From Primulina eburnea (Eukaryota > Streptophyta > Magnoliopsida > Lamiales > Gesneriaceae), in assembly GCF_022965805.1 (NCBI RefSeq), contig NC_133104.1, positions 45,056,682 to 45,120,681 on the forward strand: 64,000 nt of DNA, in the 5' to 3' direction. Made by a program: the position numbers and the translations under genes. The notes under the pieces were generated by a model. That model had not been told where the DNA came from and made no database searches. It worked only from the letters and a program-made list of their open reading frames with translations. Below are positions 25,509 through 37,241 of this stretch, one piece after another (positions within the stretch are counted from its first letter, which is position 1; the number at the start of each line of letters is the position of its first letter).

Positions 25509-25734
25509 ACACACGCACGTATATCGGTTTATTTAATTCATTGAGATTGCATTACTACTTGCACAGGAAGGGGAGATGCTGAAGGCTGTGGTGTACCTAG
25601 AGCTGGCAACGAGGTCTGGCGAGAGGGCTGCAGCTCCTGTGAAAAACGTTATACTTCAGCAACTTTCTTCATCGTCATTCAATAGAGCAATGTTTCTTGC
25701 TGACAATTGGCGTGCTTTGCCTTCCACTTCCTGA
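22455..25734 (+). CDS. F-box protein with Sel1-like repeats (At1g70590-like)
   Basis: F-box proteins are substrate adaptors of SCF ubiquitin ligases; here the substrate-binding part would be a Sel1/TPR-like solenoid. Exons: 22455-22989, 24759-24892, 25017-25199, 25567-25734, all GT-AG, joining to 339 residues. I use the ATG opening MKQKTWPC, which resembles homologues; an in-frame ATG at 22389 would add 22 residues. F-box at about 57-93 (FSELPYDVLARI ... LVCRAWRDAL). About five Sel1 units follow (110-300), with typical phrases such as AAELGDPAGQCNLALSYLQ, HVRAQYQLALSLHQG, AAEGGYVRAMYN and RAADRGHSKAQFEHG. Intron 1 carries an internal duplication. Substrate unknown. Confidence 0.93.
23730..24475. 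repeat. Duplicated block of about 370 bp within intron 1 of the F-box/Sel1 gene
   Basis: 23730-24108 and 24110-24475 are diverged direct copies. Both start AGCATCCG..TATCATC, share TGCTAGAAATCTTTTTTGTT and GTGATATT(A/G)ACCATGAAAAT, and end CTTGAATGAAAAAATAAAA. Several small indels show the duplication is not recent. Confidence 0.85.
25467..25516. repeat. Poly-C / (CA)n compound microsatellite
   Basis: About 24 C in a row followed by CA repeats and GCACG, in intron 3 of the F-box/Sel1 gene. Open frames over it yield glycine and valine/cysteine runs only. The exact length is error-prone in sequencing. Confidence 0.9.
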
Positions 25735-26661
25735 ATCTTTGTTTGACACTTTTACTTGCATATTTCGTACCTAGGATAGCTCTTCATTATGTATATACTG
25801 AGTTGCTTCTACTGAGAATACCCTGTGTAATGTGAATTGTACGAAACTTGATCCTTTTTTACTGATTGTGGCTATAAAGTTGGTCATGTATCAAATTGGC
25901 TTATATGGTAAAAGGTAGAGAATTATTTGTATCTTGTGGTAATTCTCAAGAGTAGAGAGTGCTTAATGTTTAATTGTTCTCGAGCAGTGAATTCGAGCTT
26001 GCATATCTGATCGACTCAAACTCGATCCATCATTATATTATGCTCGAATTCAACTTTCGTATGTACCAAGTTGCTCCAGCTTTAAAAGTTTGAAATTTCA
26101 AGTTATTCTCTCAGGTAGACCTCAGAATCTTATGTAATAATTTTTTCACAAAATTTTTTTATGTAATAAGAGTTCAAATAAAACTTTATAAAAATTAATT
26201 TTATATCTGGAGTTCGAGTAAATTGATGAGCATTGGAACCTAGGTTACATATTCATGAGTTTTAAATCAAGAAAGCAGCTGTGTTTCATTAGAAGCAGCT
26301 TTGTTTCATTAGTTTAAATCATGTGCTTGATTAAAATGAACGATTGCATATTATTATTATTTTTTGATAGAAAACTAGAACGATTGCATATTACTCTGTT
26401 TATTAGCTATATATCAGATTTAGTGTGTGCCATAATTGCATAAATAATCCAAAAAACCATTTCACAAAAGTTACTAGAAACAGGGGAGAAACTGATAAAT
26501 GTGTGATTTCTGCTGCAAATTATCAAGCAATGGAATTAAAAATCCCAAAGAATAGGGCTCAAACGCGATAGTGCATCACTCCCCTGACAACTTCAGCATA
26601 ATTAAACAATAGCTCTTTATGCAATCCCTTTCCTATTAACAAAAACTTCAATAAACGTGAC
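25735..26661. other. Convergent 3' region, no gene seen
   Basis: 3' flanks of the F-box/Sel1 gene and of the ARO4-like gene. AT-rich, with a short ATT run near 26350. Two nearby similar phrases (AGAAGCAGCTNTGTTTCATTAG) around 26270-26312 show local slippage. Confidence 0.5.
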
Positions 26662-28519
26662 CTAAAACTGCCTTGTATTAAGCACACCAGAGTGGGACTG
26701 GTGAAACACACTTAGATGGTATATTGCCTGGGGTATCAGTTCTCTCAATTCAGGATGATGAACAACAAATACTCGGTCCACCCCCTCCAAAACATTAAGT
26801 ACCCCCGACCTATCCAAATCTTCACTCTTTCCAGCATGAATCGCAAGATAACAGAGAAGAATTAGACCATGCAACCGTGTCCTTCCATCTCCCCTCAACA
26901 ATCTCATTAGAGGAGGAACGCCTCTAAATTCGATAATTGTCTTAGAATGTTCTACACAAAGAAAATTCTCGGAAGACACAAACTTCACAAGTGAAATAAC
27001 GGCTTCTGTAGCCACATCCTGATTCTTGTGGCTAAGTTGTATGACTAAGGGACCAATGACCCTTGTCTCCCTGGCTGGAAATGTTCGAGCCAAGTAACCT
27101 ATAGCCCGTATAGCTGCAAATTGCAACGTTGGCTGATCAGCATTATTAATCACCTTTAGAAGCTGGTCCACAACTGCCTTAGCAGCTGGAGAATTTGTTT
27201 TGAAAGTCGATCTTCTGAGGTCTGCATTAGATTCAGCCGCAGCAGTTATCTCCATTATTGTCATCAAGCAATTGCTCAACAGCTCCCCCTCTTCCGTCTC
27301 AACAAGCTTAGCCAAACAAAGCAACCCTTTAGTCTCTGAGATCCTCCGACTATTTAACACGCTCCCCCTTGCCAACATCCATAATGCCTCTGCACAACTA
27401 ATTTTAAGCATAAGTTTCACCTCTGGCTTCTCATTCTCCCTCTCCTTCTGATGATTACCTCTAACCGAGTAATGATTATGCAAAGGCGATGATCCCAATC
27501 CCTGGCTTGTATATATTCTTCTTTTCAAATTCTTGGTTAATCTGAACGATAGAATGAATACTTTGTTTCCCAAATTTGAGCTTAGAATCATCAACAAATA
27601 AATCAAATGCTAAAATCGTCACAAGCGGCCTAATCACGTTCTCCTCAGCGAAACCTTCCCGAACAAGAAGGGAGTTTTCAGCCATTCTCGCCACTAACTT
27701 TGCCACCCTTGTTTGAACCCTCATTGGTGACTCGCTTAAAACTTGAACAATTGCGAGAGTTCCTAACTCACTGGCTATAACTTGGACCCTATCAGCATTA
27801 TCAGCTAGATGATAAAGTGCGGTGGCTGCTGCAATTTGGCCTTCTTCTGAGGAGCTATCTTTTAAGAGCTTTAGTAAAGGCAGAACTCCCCTTTCATCAA
27901 CTATCATCTGTTTATTTCTATCATTATCCCTAGCTAAAGAAGCTAATTCATTGGCAGCTTCGATTTTATCTTGCAATTGTCCCACATACAACGCGGAAAT
28001 AAATGACCAAACCCAAGAAAGTATAGGATCGTTACTAGCAACGGGAGGCAATGTAAGAACAATACCTCCGTCCACTATGCTTAAAACCCACCTCATATCA
28101 GCAACAGATGAGTCCAGAAGATTGAGCAACTTCCGAAAATCAGCGGCGGAGACTATTGTCATGACGCGGCGGAGGATATTCCGCCTCCGGCATTTGTTGA
28201 CTAGGGTTCTTGATTTTTCAAGATTCTTGGACACGTCATCTGCGATGCGCCGGAGGGGTCGGTCATAGAAGGTGCTTCCGGCGGCGTTGGAGGTGGCGAG
28301 ACGGGCGGCAGAGCGGAGCATCTGGCAGAGACGTTCGACTTGTTTTCCAACCTCGGAGCACTCGAATTTGAAGAACTTTGCTTCCTTCACTGATTCGTGA
28401 ATCTTATCGGATAGAAGGATCGGGAACGACAAGACATCTTCGATTCGCTTTTCTTGATGCTCGATTGCTTTGTGGTTATCTTGGGGTTGTAGTTTTGGAG
28501 GGGTTATTGCAGCCGCCAT
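26662..28519 (-). CDS. ARO4: ARO4-like armadillo-repeat-only protein, with apparent frameshift
   Basis: ARM-repeat proteins of the ARO group organise actin, vesicle traffic and polarised growth (studied mainly in pollen tubes). The N-terminal frame (28519 down to 27476) opens MAAAITPPKLQPQD and has the family N-terminal segments FPILLSDKI, CSEVGKQVERLCQMLR and YDRPLRRI..D, then ARM repeats (NDRNKQMIVDERGVLPLLKL, EGQIAAATALYHLA). The C-terminal half, in another frame, ends at 26662 and has KERENEKPEVKLMLKISCAE, ALWMLARG, ETKGLLCLAKLVE, ADLRRSTFKTNSPAAKAVVD and TFPARETRVIGPLV. Both halves align end to end with ARO4. The frames overlap at 27476-27606, in the variable linker, and no GT-AG intron fits there. 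So this is one gene with a one-base indel: a real null, an assembly error, or less likely a recoding site. Elsewhere the coding sequence is well preserved. Confidence 0.85.
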
Positions 28520-29225
28520 TGTGGATGAATGAAGAAAGTAAGCAGGCGGATTTTAGAGGAATTTTGAACTGGAATTTTCGGTTGGATCAAGGAATCTATG
28601 TGGTTGACGTGTTGGGAAGACTGGATAGTAGACTGTTGTTTCCGACTTCTTACCTCTGTCTCATTAGACATTATTAAGTCGAAAAATAATAAATTGTTTT
28701 AGAACAGAATTATTATTAAAATCAAATAATATTTCGAGAATACACTGAGATGTTAATAGGTCCGAGTTTTCCTCGTACTCGTAATAGACCCGCGCCAGTA
28801 AAACCCGCAATGGACCCGCACCTGTATGGGACGAGTTTGGACATACTAAATGAGTCATACAGTAGGTCTCGAGTTCAATTTTTCAGACTCATCCGGGTAT
28901 AGAGCGGGTCATGAGTCATATAATACCTATAGACCCGCCCTATATATGTGTATATAAATGAGTTTTAGTTTTAATAATTTTCATTTTTTACTAGCTCACC
29001 TCAATCATAACGGTCTTAGTTATTTTTATGTCAACTGTTGTATTTGAATCTGTTTTTAGCAATAATGATAGAATAGTTGGTCATCCGAAGCCTTTGGAGA
29101 CATTGAGATGCTCGTGAAGATGATTGTGGAGTGAAATGAAAGATAAATAATCACAGTTTTATTTTGTTATTGTACATTAATTTTAATTTTGTTACTATAC
29201 TTTTTTCTCTTTAAATTACATCTTT

Positions 29226-29407
29226 GACAAAAACTTGTGTAAGACGGTCTCACGAGTCGTATTTGTGAGACGGATCTCTTATTTGGGTCACCGATAAAAA
29301 AAATTACTTTTTATACTAAGAGTATTACTTTTTATTGTGAATATGAGTAGGGTTGATCCGTCTCACAGATTATGATCCATGAGATGGTCTCACATGAGAC
29401 CCACTCT
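29226..29407 (+). repeat. GTGAGACGGTCTCAC-type short repeat, copy C
   Basis: Begins GACAAAAACTTGTGTAAGAC, then the palindrome GACGGTCTCACGAGTC, CTTATTTGGGTCACC, a TTACTTTTTAT block, ATTGTGAATATGAGTAGGGT and a closing CGTCTCACAGATTATGATCC. This is the reverse-complement orientation of copies A and B. Confidence 0.85.
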
Positions 29408-29449
29408 ACATCATTTTACAGTTATAAATTATAGTTTTATTTTTTTCAA

Positions 29450-29629
29450 GACAAAAACTTGTGTGAGACGGTCTTACGGGTCGTATTTGTGAGACGGATC
29501 TCTTATTTGGGTCATCCATGAAAAAGTATTTTTTATGATAAAAGTATTACTTTTTATTGTGAATATGAGTAGAGTTGACCTGTCTCACAGATTAAGATCC
29601 GTGAGACGATCTAATATGAGACTCACTCT
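29450..29629 (+). repeat. GTGAGACGGTCTCAC-type short repeat, copy D
   Basis: Direct partner of copy C, about 40 bp away, with the same blocks (GACAAAAACTTGTGTGAGAC at the start, CCATGAAAAAGTATT in the core). A shorter, more diverged relative (CTCACGTCTCAGTTTTACGA...) occurs near 30325-30424. Confidence 0.85.
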
Positions 29630-30728
29630 TTTCTCAATGTACTTTATCTCTTTTTATATATATTATTATTATCTCGGAGAATATGTCCGAAAAATTGTCT
29701 ATTCGCTGATTTTATATTGATCTGTTTAAATAATGTTATGACTTATTTTTGGGGATGTCAAGATTTTTTTTGGTGAGCTAGTAACTCTTTTTTTTTATGC
29801 AATTTATTATGTCTTAAAAATACTTTGTTTATTATTATTAAATGTGGCCGAAGACATGAATTAGTTTTCTATTGTGTTGTATTTAGAGGTTTGTCTGTTT
29901 CATAATTCAATCATGTGAGAAGAAAGATTAATGTTCTTGTTTTTAAAAAATTTGGTTCACGGGTCTACCCGGCTACGTTTCATATTCGGGGTGGGACATG
30001 TCCGAAGAACATTTAACCGGAGTGTGATGAATAATATGTCAAAGTTTTCTTCATGAGGCAGATTTTGGATTTAGCCATACCCGCTCCATACACATCCCAT
30101 TTACTTATCTAATAATACATATAAATCTTTTCAATAATTACTTTTTTAATAGATAATATTATAAAATTAAAAAAAAATGAGAGAAAGATGACCATGGAAA
30201 TAGTCGATGAAGCTTCGAGAGATATTAATTAAAAATAGACTCGGTCAACAATTTTTTTTGAAACCCAAAATTTGGAGAGTATATTGTCAATATAATGTAG
30301 AATGTCATTTTTTATAACACAAAGTGTGATTGGCTCACGTCTCAGTTTTACGAGACATAATTCTTCTTATTTGAGTTATTTATAAAAAAAATTATTATTT
30401 TTATATGGAAATATTACTTGTCACAAAAAACTCTACTACTTTTAGATATAATAGATGACTAAAATTAAATCACAAAATACTTTCATTCGTGCCAACTAAA
30501 AAATAACGACGGAGGACAAAATGAGTATTGAAATATCATAGTGGGAACATTTCTCACAAAATCCAAATTTCGAGCGTTCGAGGTCTGTGAATAACATGAC
30601 GTCTTTCTACACGACGCGCAATCCGTTGTGTGGTGCCTCATCGATACAACACACCCGCAAGAAACAACTTACATTTCTGGTGCATAGAGAAAGGGCAACC
30701 CCTGTAATTTCCAGTAAAATTATCACTG

Positions 30729-33700
30729 ATGGCCCTCGCAATATGCAATCTTCAACCCCTTCTCGTGTTTCCACTCCGACAAAGAAGAATCCCTTCAAAA
30801 GTTCGATTTATAAGAGCCCACGTCAACCAAGAAAAGTCCCAACTCCAGTTGTTTTCTTCTTACAAAACTTACCATTGCATTTTCCGGGTAAAATCAGCTT
30901 CAGTAAATGGGTACCCTATTAGCAGTGATGACAGTAAATCATCCGAAGAGTACGCACAAGTAGCTTTGAGCGATAAATTGAAGAATTGGATTAAACTTGT
31001 GAGAGAAATTTTTCCCGGTGGAGAGTGGTGGAGGCTCTCTAGTGAGGATATTGATCTTGGGCTTACGTCTAAACCGGTGACAGTTTTACGGGCTCTTCAG
31101 AAAATGTGGGAGTTGATAGCCCAGGATCGATGGGTTGTTTATACGGCTTTTGCCACACTCATTGTTGCAGCTGTATGTGACGTTCAGTATTAAATTCTTA
31201 GTTGTGTTAAAGAACTGTGATATGGACTCGAGTTGTATTCATATGTTAAAAAAATATGCTTTGTTATGTTGTTTAGGTCGACAAAATTGTATTTTTTCAG
31301 AAAATTACAAGCAGTCAGGAATATTCAAAAGTTTAGGGACTCCAAATTAAAGCTGTTAGAGTGATTAGTTTTGCTGATGATATGATGGTTGCCTCCTAGT
31401 TCAAACGCAATTATCTTTTCAGAAGTTTTGAAGTGTTTTAGCTTTATTTGGTTTGTTTTGACTGATTGTAAAGCATGAAGTGTTGTTTGTTTTGTCCTGG
31501 ATTCTTTCCTTCCTGAATCTCGTTCTTATGCTTCAGCTTTCAGAGATATCCATTCCACATTACCTGACTGCGTCAATCTTTTCTGCTGAAAGTAGTAAAA
31601 CTGCTCTGTTCCATCAGAATGTGCGCCTACTGGTTATGCTATGTATTATGGCAGGAGTATGCAGGTTGACATCTAAACTGCAGTGTCCCCCTTATTGTAT
31701 TATGCAATATTGGGTTGCTGGCCTTAAACCTGTACACGTTACACATTTGGTTGTATATACTGCTGATCTTGTTCAATATTTTAAACTTACAGTGGCATAC
31801 GTGGTTGCATGTTTGGCATTGCGAATATGATCCTAGTGAGTACTCTGACCATTATGTTCTTTAACCTACATCATCTTTTGACGTTTGAATCCATTGGAAT
31901 GTAGCAAGAGAACAGCGAGGCTGCCACACGTTCTGCAAAGAAAAGATAAAATATTACTAGCAAGTTGCTGTTGTTATTTTCTTTTCTCGAAGGAACTTAC
32001 ATAAATAAGATATAGATAAGTCAGTCAAAGAGTACATTTGGATTGAGTAACTCTTATTAAAATAGTTTTTTGCTTAAAAAAATATTTGTGTTTCAATGGA
32101 GAAGCCGAATTAAAACCACTTTTTCAGAAGATGGAAAATGTGACTTTTGAGTTTCTGCTTGAGCCTTTCCTTGAAAAAGAAAGAAAAGCTTTTTTTTACT
32201 ATTACTAAACTTAAAACTATTTCTAAAAGCTCTTTAAATGGCTGATCTTGTTGAATTTTCTATCCAAACTAGCCAAAGAGAGAGCTTCAGTGCCATAGCT
32301 CACAAATAATTAGTTCTTATAAAAGGGTGTGGTATTTCTTGATAGCAGGAGAGCAAATCCATTCATTTCTTGTTGAAGAAGTTGACAGTGGAGTTTATCA
32401 TCTAATATTTTCACATACCATGGCTCCTCCCAGTTTATACACAAAAGCCAATTTGTTCAAAATCTTTTGCACATATATTATCATGATATTTATTTATCTT
32501 ATTTTAACTCATGGTATGGTAACTATATGGTTTGATCTCAATGGTTAGGTAAAGCGACTGAGGGAAAGAGTATACTCCACCCTTCTTCTTCAGGTTGTTG
32601 GGCTAACCTACTTGTTTATGGAATATTCCGTCTTTTCATCTGCATCCTCGTAGCTTGATTGTTTTGTGAATAATATATGTGCTATTTATTCATTCCATGT
32701 ACATTCTTTGTAGGATACATCATTTTTTGACTCAGAAACAGTAGGTGGTTTGACGAGTAGGCTTGGGTCTGACTGCCAACAAGTTTCTCGCGTCATAGGA
32801 AATGACCTAAATCTCATATTGCGGAATGTACTTCAGGTTGGTTTGTTATATAACATATATTCTCCAGATTGGGTATCAAGTGATAACAATTTTTCTTTGT
32901 ATAGGGGACCGGCGCTTTGATCTATCTGTTGATTCTGTCACTGCCACTTGGATTATTTGTATTGGGCATTTGTGCCTCACTCTTGAGCATCATGCTTGTA
33001 TATGGCATGTAAGAATTTGTTGGCTACTTTTCGTGTGCTCACTGATCTTCAGGAAAATATGTGATCTTTGATTGCATTTGATGACAACAAATAACAGAAG
33101 AGATCTTTGATGATAGTATTTAAATGAAACTGATTCTCACTCCTAGATTATTCTAACTTCACCGTTTACACATATTTATTTATATTGTTAGATTTAGTTT
33201 AGCTTTAGTTGCATTGATGATTATCTTCTCTTACAGGTATCAGAAGAAATCTGCTAAGTTAATTCAAGAGTTCACGGCTTCTGCCAATGAAGTAAAATCA
33301 AGATTATCTTAGTTAATAGTTCATCTGCACTGCACCTAGTTGCCTAATTGTCACATATTATATACTGTCCATGTGTTCCCGTGTAGGTTGCGCAAGAGAC
33401 ATTTTCTTTAATGAGAACCATTCGAGTTTACGGAACAGAGAAACTAGAATTTGGAAGGTGACTTCCACTGTAACTTTTTGATGATATATTAATTTTGACG
33501 TTACAGCGATGTGAAAAGTATCTACTTTTCATGATGTATAGATATAAAAAATGGTTAGAGAAACTAGCTGACATTAGCTTACGACAAAGTGCTGCTTATG
33601 GGGTTTGGAATTTCAGCTTCAACACTCTGTATCACTCAACACAGGTTAAGTAATTTAATGAGAAAACTCCTTGCTGTCCTCCTTTTTTTGCTTAGTTTAT

Positions 33701-36293
33701 ATCTGGATTGTGCTCTCCTAGTAAATATGTAAAATGGAAATATTTATGGTCTCAATTCATGGATGCGTAGTTCTGTTTGATGCTTATTGCTTAGAAGTGT
33801 TGAATTTCATAGGTTATTGCTGTGCTGATAGGAGGAATGTCTATTATTGCTGGTCATATTACGGCGGAGCAGCTTACCAAGTTCGTATTGTACAGTGAAT
33901 GGCTAATCTATTCGACATGGTGGATTGGAGACAATTTATCGTCATTGATGCAGTCCGTAGGAGCAAGCGAAAAAGTTTTTCAATTGATGGATCTTTCACC
34001 TAGCGATCAGTTTACTGCAGAAGGCATGCACTTCTCAACACTTAATCTGAATATTTAAGTAGTCTATTAATGCAGCATATCCGGAAAAAGTAATTTTTTT
34101 GTTAATGATTATGTTATGACTTTGTACAATTTACTCAAAACCTCATATTCATATTTATTTACTTTTTCTTTAGTCAGTTAGTCAATCTTAACATGTTCCA
34201 GGATCAAAGTTGCAAAAGTTGAAGGGACAAGTTGAATTTAGTGATGTGACCTTTTACTATCCATCAAGAACCTCGGTGAGATTTTCATATCTGACATTGT
34301 CAAAATTTGTTTTCTTGTATACCATGAAGCTCTCTTTCTTGCATACTACATAGAGCATAGGCAGAAGCAGACTATGGATTTAGGACGAGGGTATACAGCG
34401 CCAAGGGGGTGAAGAGAACTCAATTTAAGGAAAAAGACATAAAATTTCAATTTTTTATTTAATTTGGGGGGGTGGGACTTTTGCCCCTGTCTGTAGGAAC
34501 GACTTTATGGTATACGATAAGTCCATGATTCACGTCTTCCAGTTTTAAATACTAGAAAATTCAGACTATTCAGCTGCTTGTGTATTTCTTAGAAAGTAGA
34601 AAAGCCTATATTTAGATTTATCGACAACAATAAGAGCTAACATCACCGCAATATTTTTATGAGTTGTATAAGTTGCTTTCGATTTTGACGTATCTGCCTG
34701 TCCATCCATTCCTCGGAGCTAAGCTGATTCTTGATAGTTTATAATTGGCTAATTGTACCGAGAAAATTTGTCCACTACAAGTTCAATATTACAAAATTGT
34801 CTACCACTATATTTTTTCAATTTACACTGCGATGGAAAAATGCAATATCGTGATGTCCCTTCTTTGTTCAATGGAGCTTGAATTTTGTCTTTGTTATGAT
34901 TTATATCTTTTTCCCCAAGAGAACAGGTTTCTGTACTGCAAGATTTCAACCTAGTGCTGCATCCTGGGGAAGTAGTTGCTATTGTGAGTGTACTTTTTTT
35001 AAAGTTGTGAAGTGTTACAACTTTTTTGTAAGTTGTGAAAGTACTAGAAAACTCTCTGGATATTTTGTGGATTTTGTATCCCTTGATTTATTATTTTTTA
35101 TATAATGACCTCGAGACATGAAATTACCTCTTCGCTACGATAATTTTTCAAGGTCGGCCTCAGTGGTAGTGGAAAGAGCACTATAGTGAACCTTCTACTT
35201 CGTCTTTATGAACCTACCAAGGGTCAGGTATTGTTCGAAAGTAGACCTTTGTTCATGTAAGTTAAGAAATATATTTGTGTCGGACAATTTCACTTTGTGG
35301 CGGTTTGTGTTGGTTGTAAGTTTTATTAATAGTTCTTGTCTCAAGTGTAGATACTGATTGATGGCTACCCTCTGAAAGGACTGAACATTAAGTGGCTGAG
35401 AGAAAGAATCGGATACGTGGGACAGGTACTTTGGAGCAACTTTTATCCTGAACAAAATATAAGTTACTGTAAAACGTATCGTTTGTTTTTCATCTAAGTA
35501 GGAACCTCGCCTCTTCCGTATGGATGTAAGTTCAAATATAAGATATGGATGTCCCCGAAGTATTAGCCAGCAGGATGTGGAATGGGCAGCTAAGCAAGCC
35601 TCCGCCCACGAATTCATCTTGTCTCTTCCTAATGGTTACCAAACACTCGTCGATGATGATTTGCTCAGTGGGGGACAAAAGCAACGAATTGCAATTGCTA
35701 GGGCCGTTCTTAGAGATCCTAGTATCTTGATTCTTGATGAAGCTACTAGTGCATTGGATGCTGAAAGCGAGCACAATGTTAAGGTAAAAATGGGCCCGTG
35801 AGGAAGTAGAAAAAATGTTTGCACACTTATTCACTGACTTGTTGTTGTATATAGGGGATTCTCCGATCAGTGCAAAGTGGACAAGAAACCAAGAGAACGG
35901 TTGTCATAATTGCTCATAGGTTAGTTGTCTAACGGCCGTGTAATGAGCTGTCCTGTATCAGATTGTGGGGATATATGAATGGCTTTATATGATTACTCTT
36001 CTAACAACTTGAGTTTACCATTATTTATGTAAGCTAGCTGAAAACTTTTTTGTTGGTGACTTCCTTGCACAGGCTTTCAACAATCCAAGCCGCGGATAGA
36101 ATAATAGTGATGGATGGTGGCAAAATTGTCGAGGTATGTATCGGTGCTTGATTTTAAATGATACATGATTCGTTCATCTTGCTTCTTTCATGGATTCCAA
36201 GCACAATTTTAGATGGGTAACCACTTGGAGCTTCTACAAAGAGATGGCTTGTATGCACGATTAATCAGAAGGCAGGCAGATGCTGTTGCTTGA
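30729..36293 (+). CDS. ABCB26: Plastid ABC half-transporter, ABCB26/TAP1-like
   Basis: Half-size ABC transporter of the TAP-like ABCB26 group, expected in the chloroplast envelope; substrate unknown. Eighteen exons: 30729-31172, 31537-31664, 31793-31835, 32549-32593, 32714-32836, 32905-33008, 33237-33291, 33387-33457, 33542-33644, 33813-34023, 34202-34275, 34927-34983, 35153-35227, 35351-35425, 35502-35783, 35855-35919, 36073-36133, 36213-36293. They join to 698 residues; the Arabidopsis protein has about 700. Residues 1 to about 60 look like a transit peptide. The membrane domain spans about 135-410. Nucleotide-binding domain: Walker A GLSGSGKS (488-495), Q536, signature LSGGQ (591-595), Walker B ILILDE (611-616), switch H651. 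All key residues are intact. Intron 10 has a GC donor (GAAG|GCATGC). The start gives [10 protein letters not shown]; no nearer in-frame ATG fits. Confidence 0.95.
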
Positions 36294-37241
36294 TCTGCAT
36301 AGCCAGCAGATATTTACTTAAAGAAAGACACGCGTTCGCTCCTACAAGGTTTGAATCATATGACATAAGCAGAAGACAATGACCATTAATACTCTCAATC
36401 ATATCTAGAGTCACCCCGGTAGTCTAAATTGGGATTCTACAGCGGTTAAGCTCCTCGGCTTTTTTTGACACGAGGATGGAGGCTACATGTTTCTCGGTGA
36501 AGAGATTTCTTTGTCCATCGTGGTGGTTCTTGGATTCTTTCCATTGAGAAGTATAGAGTTGGCTTCATGACATGTCGCTCTTTTCACAGAGAAAAGCAAT
36601 GGCAATTATTCATTCTTGTTTAATAGCCAATATTTCACTTGACATGGTGCAGTTATTATTTTTTGGCATTTCAGATGTTACTATAGATTTATATTGTAAT
36701 CTTTAGGAATATGAATAATATCACTTTAATCTTGAATTAGAATAGAAGCGATAATAAAAAAGAATTAGAAATCTAACAAAATTTAGAATGTTATTGTTTG
36801 AAAAATCGGAATGTATATTGTGATAATTTGAGGTATGAACAAACCAACTACTTCCAAACTTTCAATATCAACTTTATTTTTTTTATTACAATCGGCGGAG
36901 AAGCGAGTCTGGAACTCTGTCAAGTTGAGAAAAGAATTCGATATCAGATCCGGGTGAAAGAGAGTATGACAGATATAATAAATGTATATGAAAACTTGTA
37001 ATAAAATAATACCAAAATCCGGCTCATTACCATCCTTGTTTGTGTCGCATAATTGAAAACACCCATATTAAAGTGGAACAGAATAAGTGGATTGAGGATG
37101 TTACACCCAATTCAGTATTGGGGCCCGAAGGTATTGATAGGCCCATTTGACGAAGTGGGTTTAGTTTTCAAATTGGGCTGGCCAATGCAGTTCGTGTACC
37201 ATACCTCCTCATTTGGTCTTCTCGCTCCACCTGCAGCAGCA
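36294..37241. other. ABCB26 3' flank and HisRS promoter
   Basis: 3' UTR of ABCB26 (polyadenylation signals likely around 36660-36760) followed by the upstream region of the HisRS gene. No separate gene seen. Confidence 0.5.

Larger units (their letters stand above)
28520..30728. other. Divergent spacer between ARO4-like and ABCB26
   Basis: About 2.2 kb between two divergently transcribed genes. Contains repeat copies C and D (29226-29629), a shorter diverged relative near 30325-30424, and AT-rich sequence. Both promoters must lie here; I could not support individual elements. Confidence 0.5.

Noticed and set aside
25253..25518. Glycine/cysteine-rich small proteins on the minus strand
   Set aside because: Translation of the poly-C/(CA)n microsatellite.
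37053..37241. Upstream in-frame ATG for HisRS
   Set aside because: The extra 63 residues do not resemble the family, and the downstream ATG at 37242 starts the conserved MAAT...LGGKG beginning.
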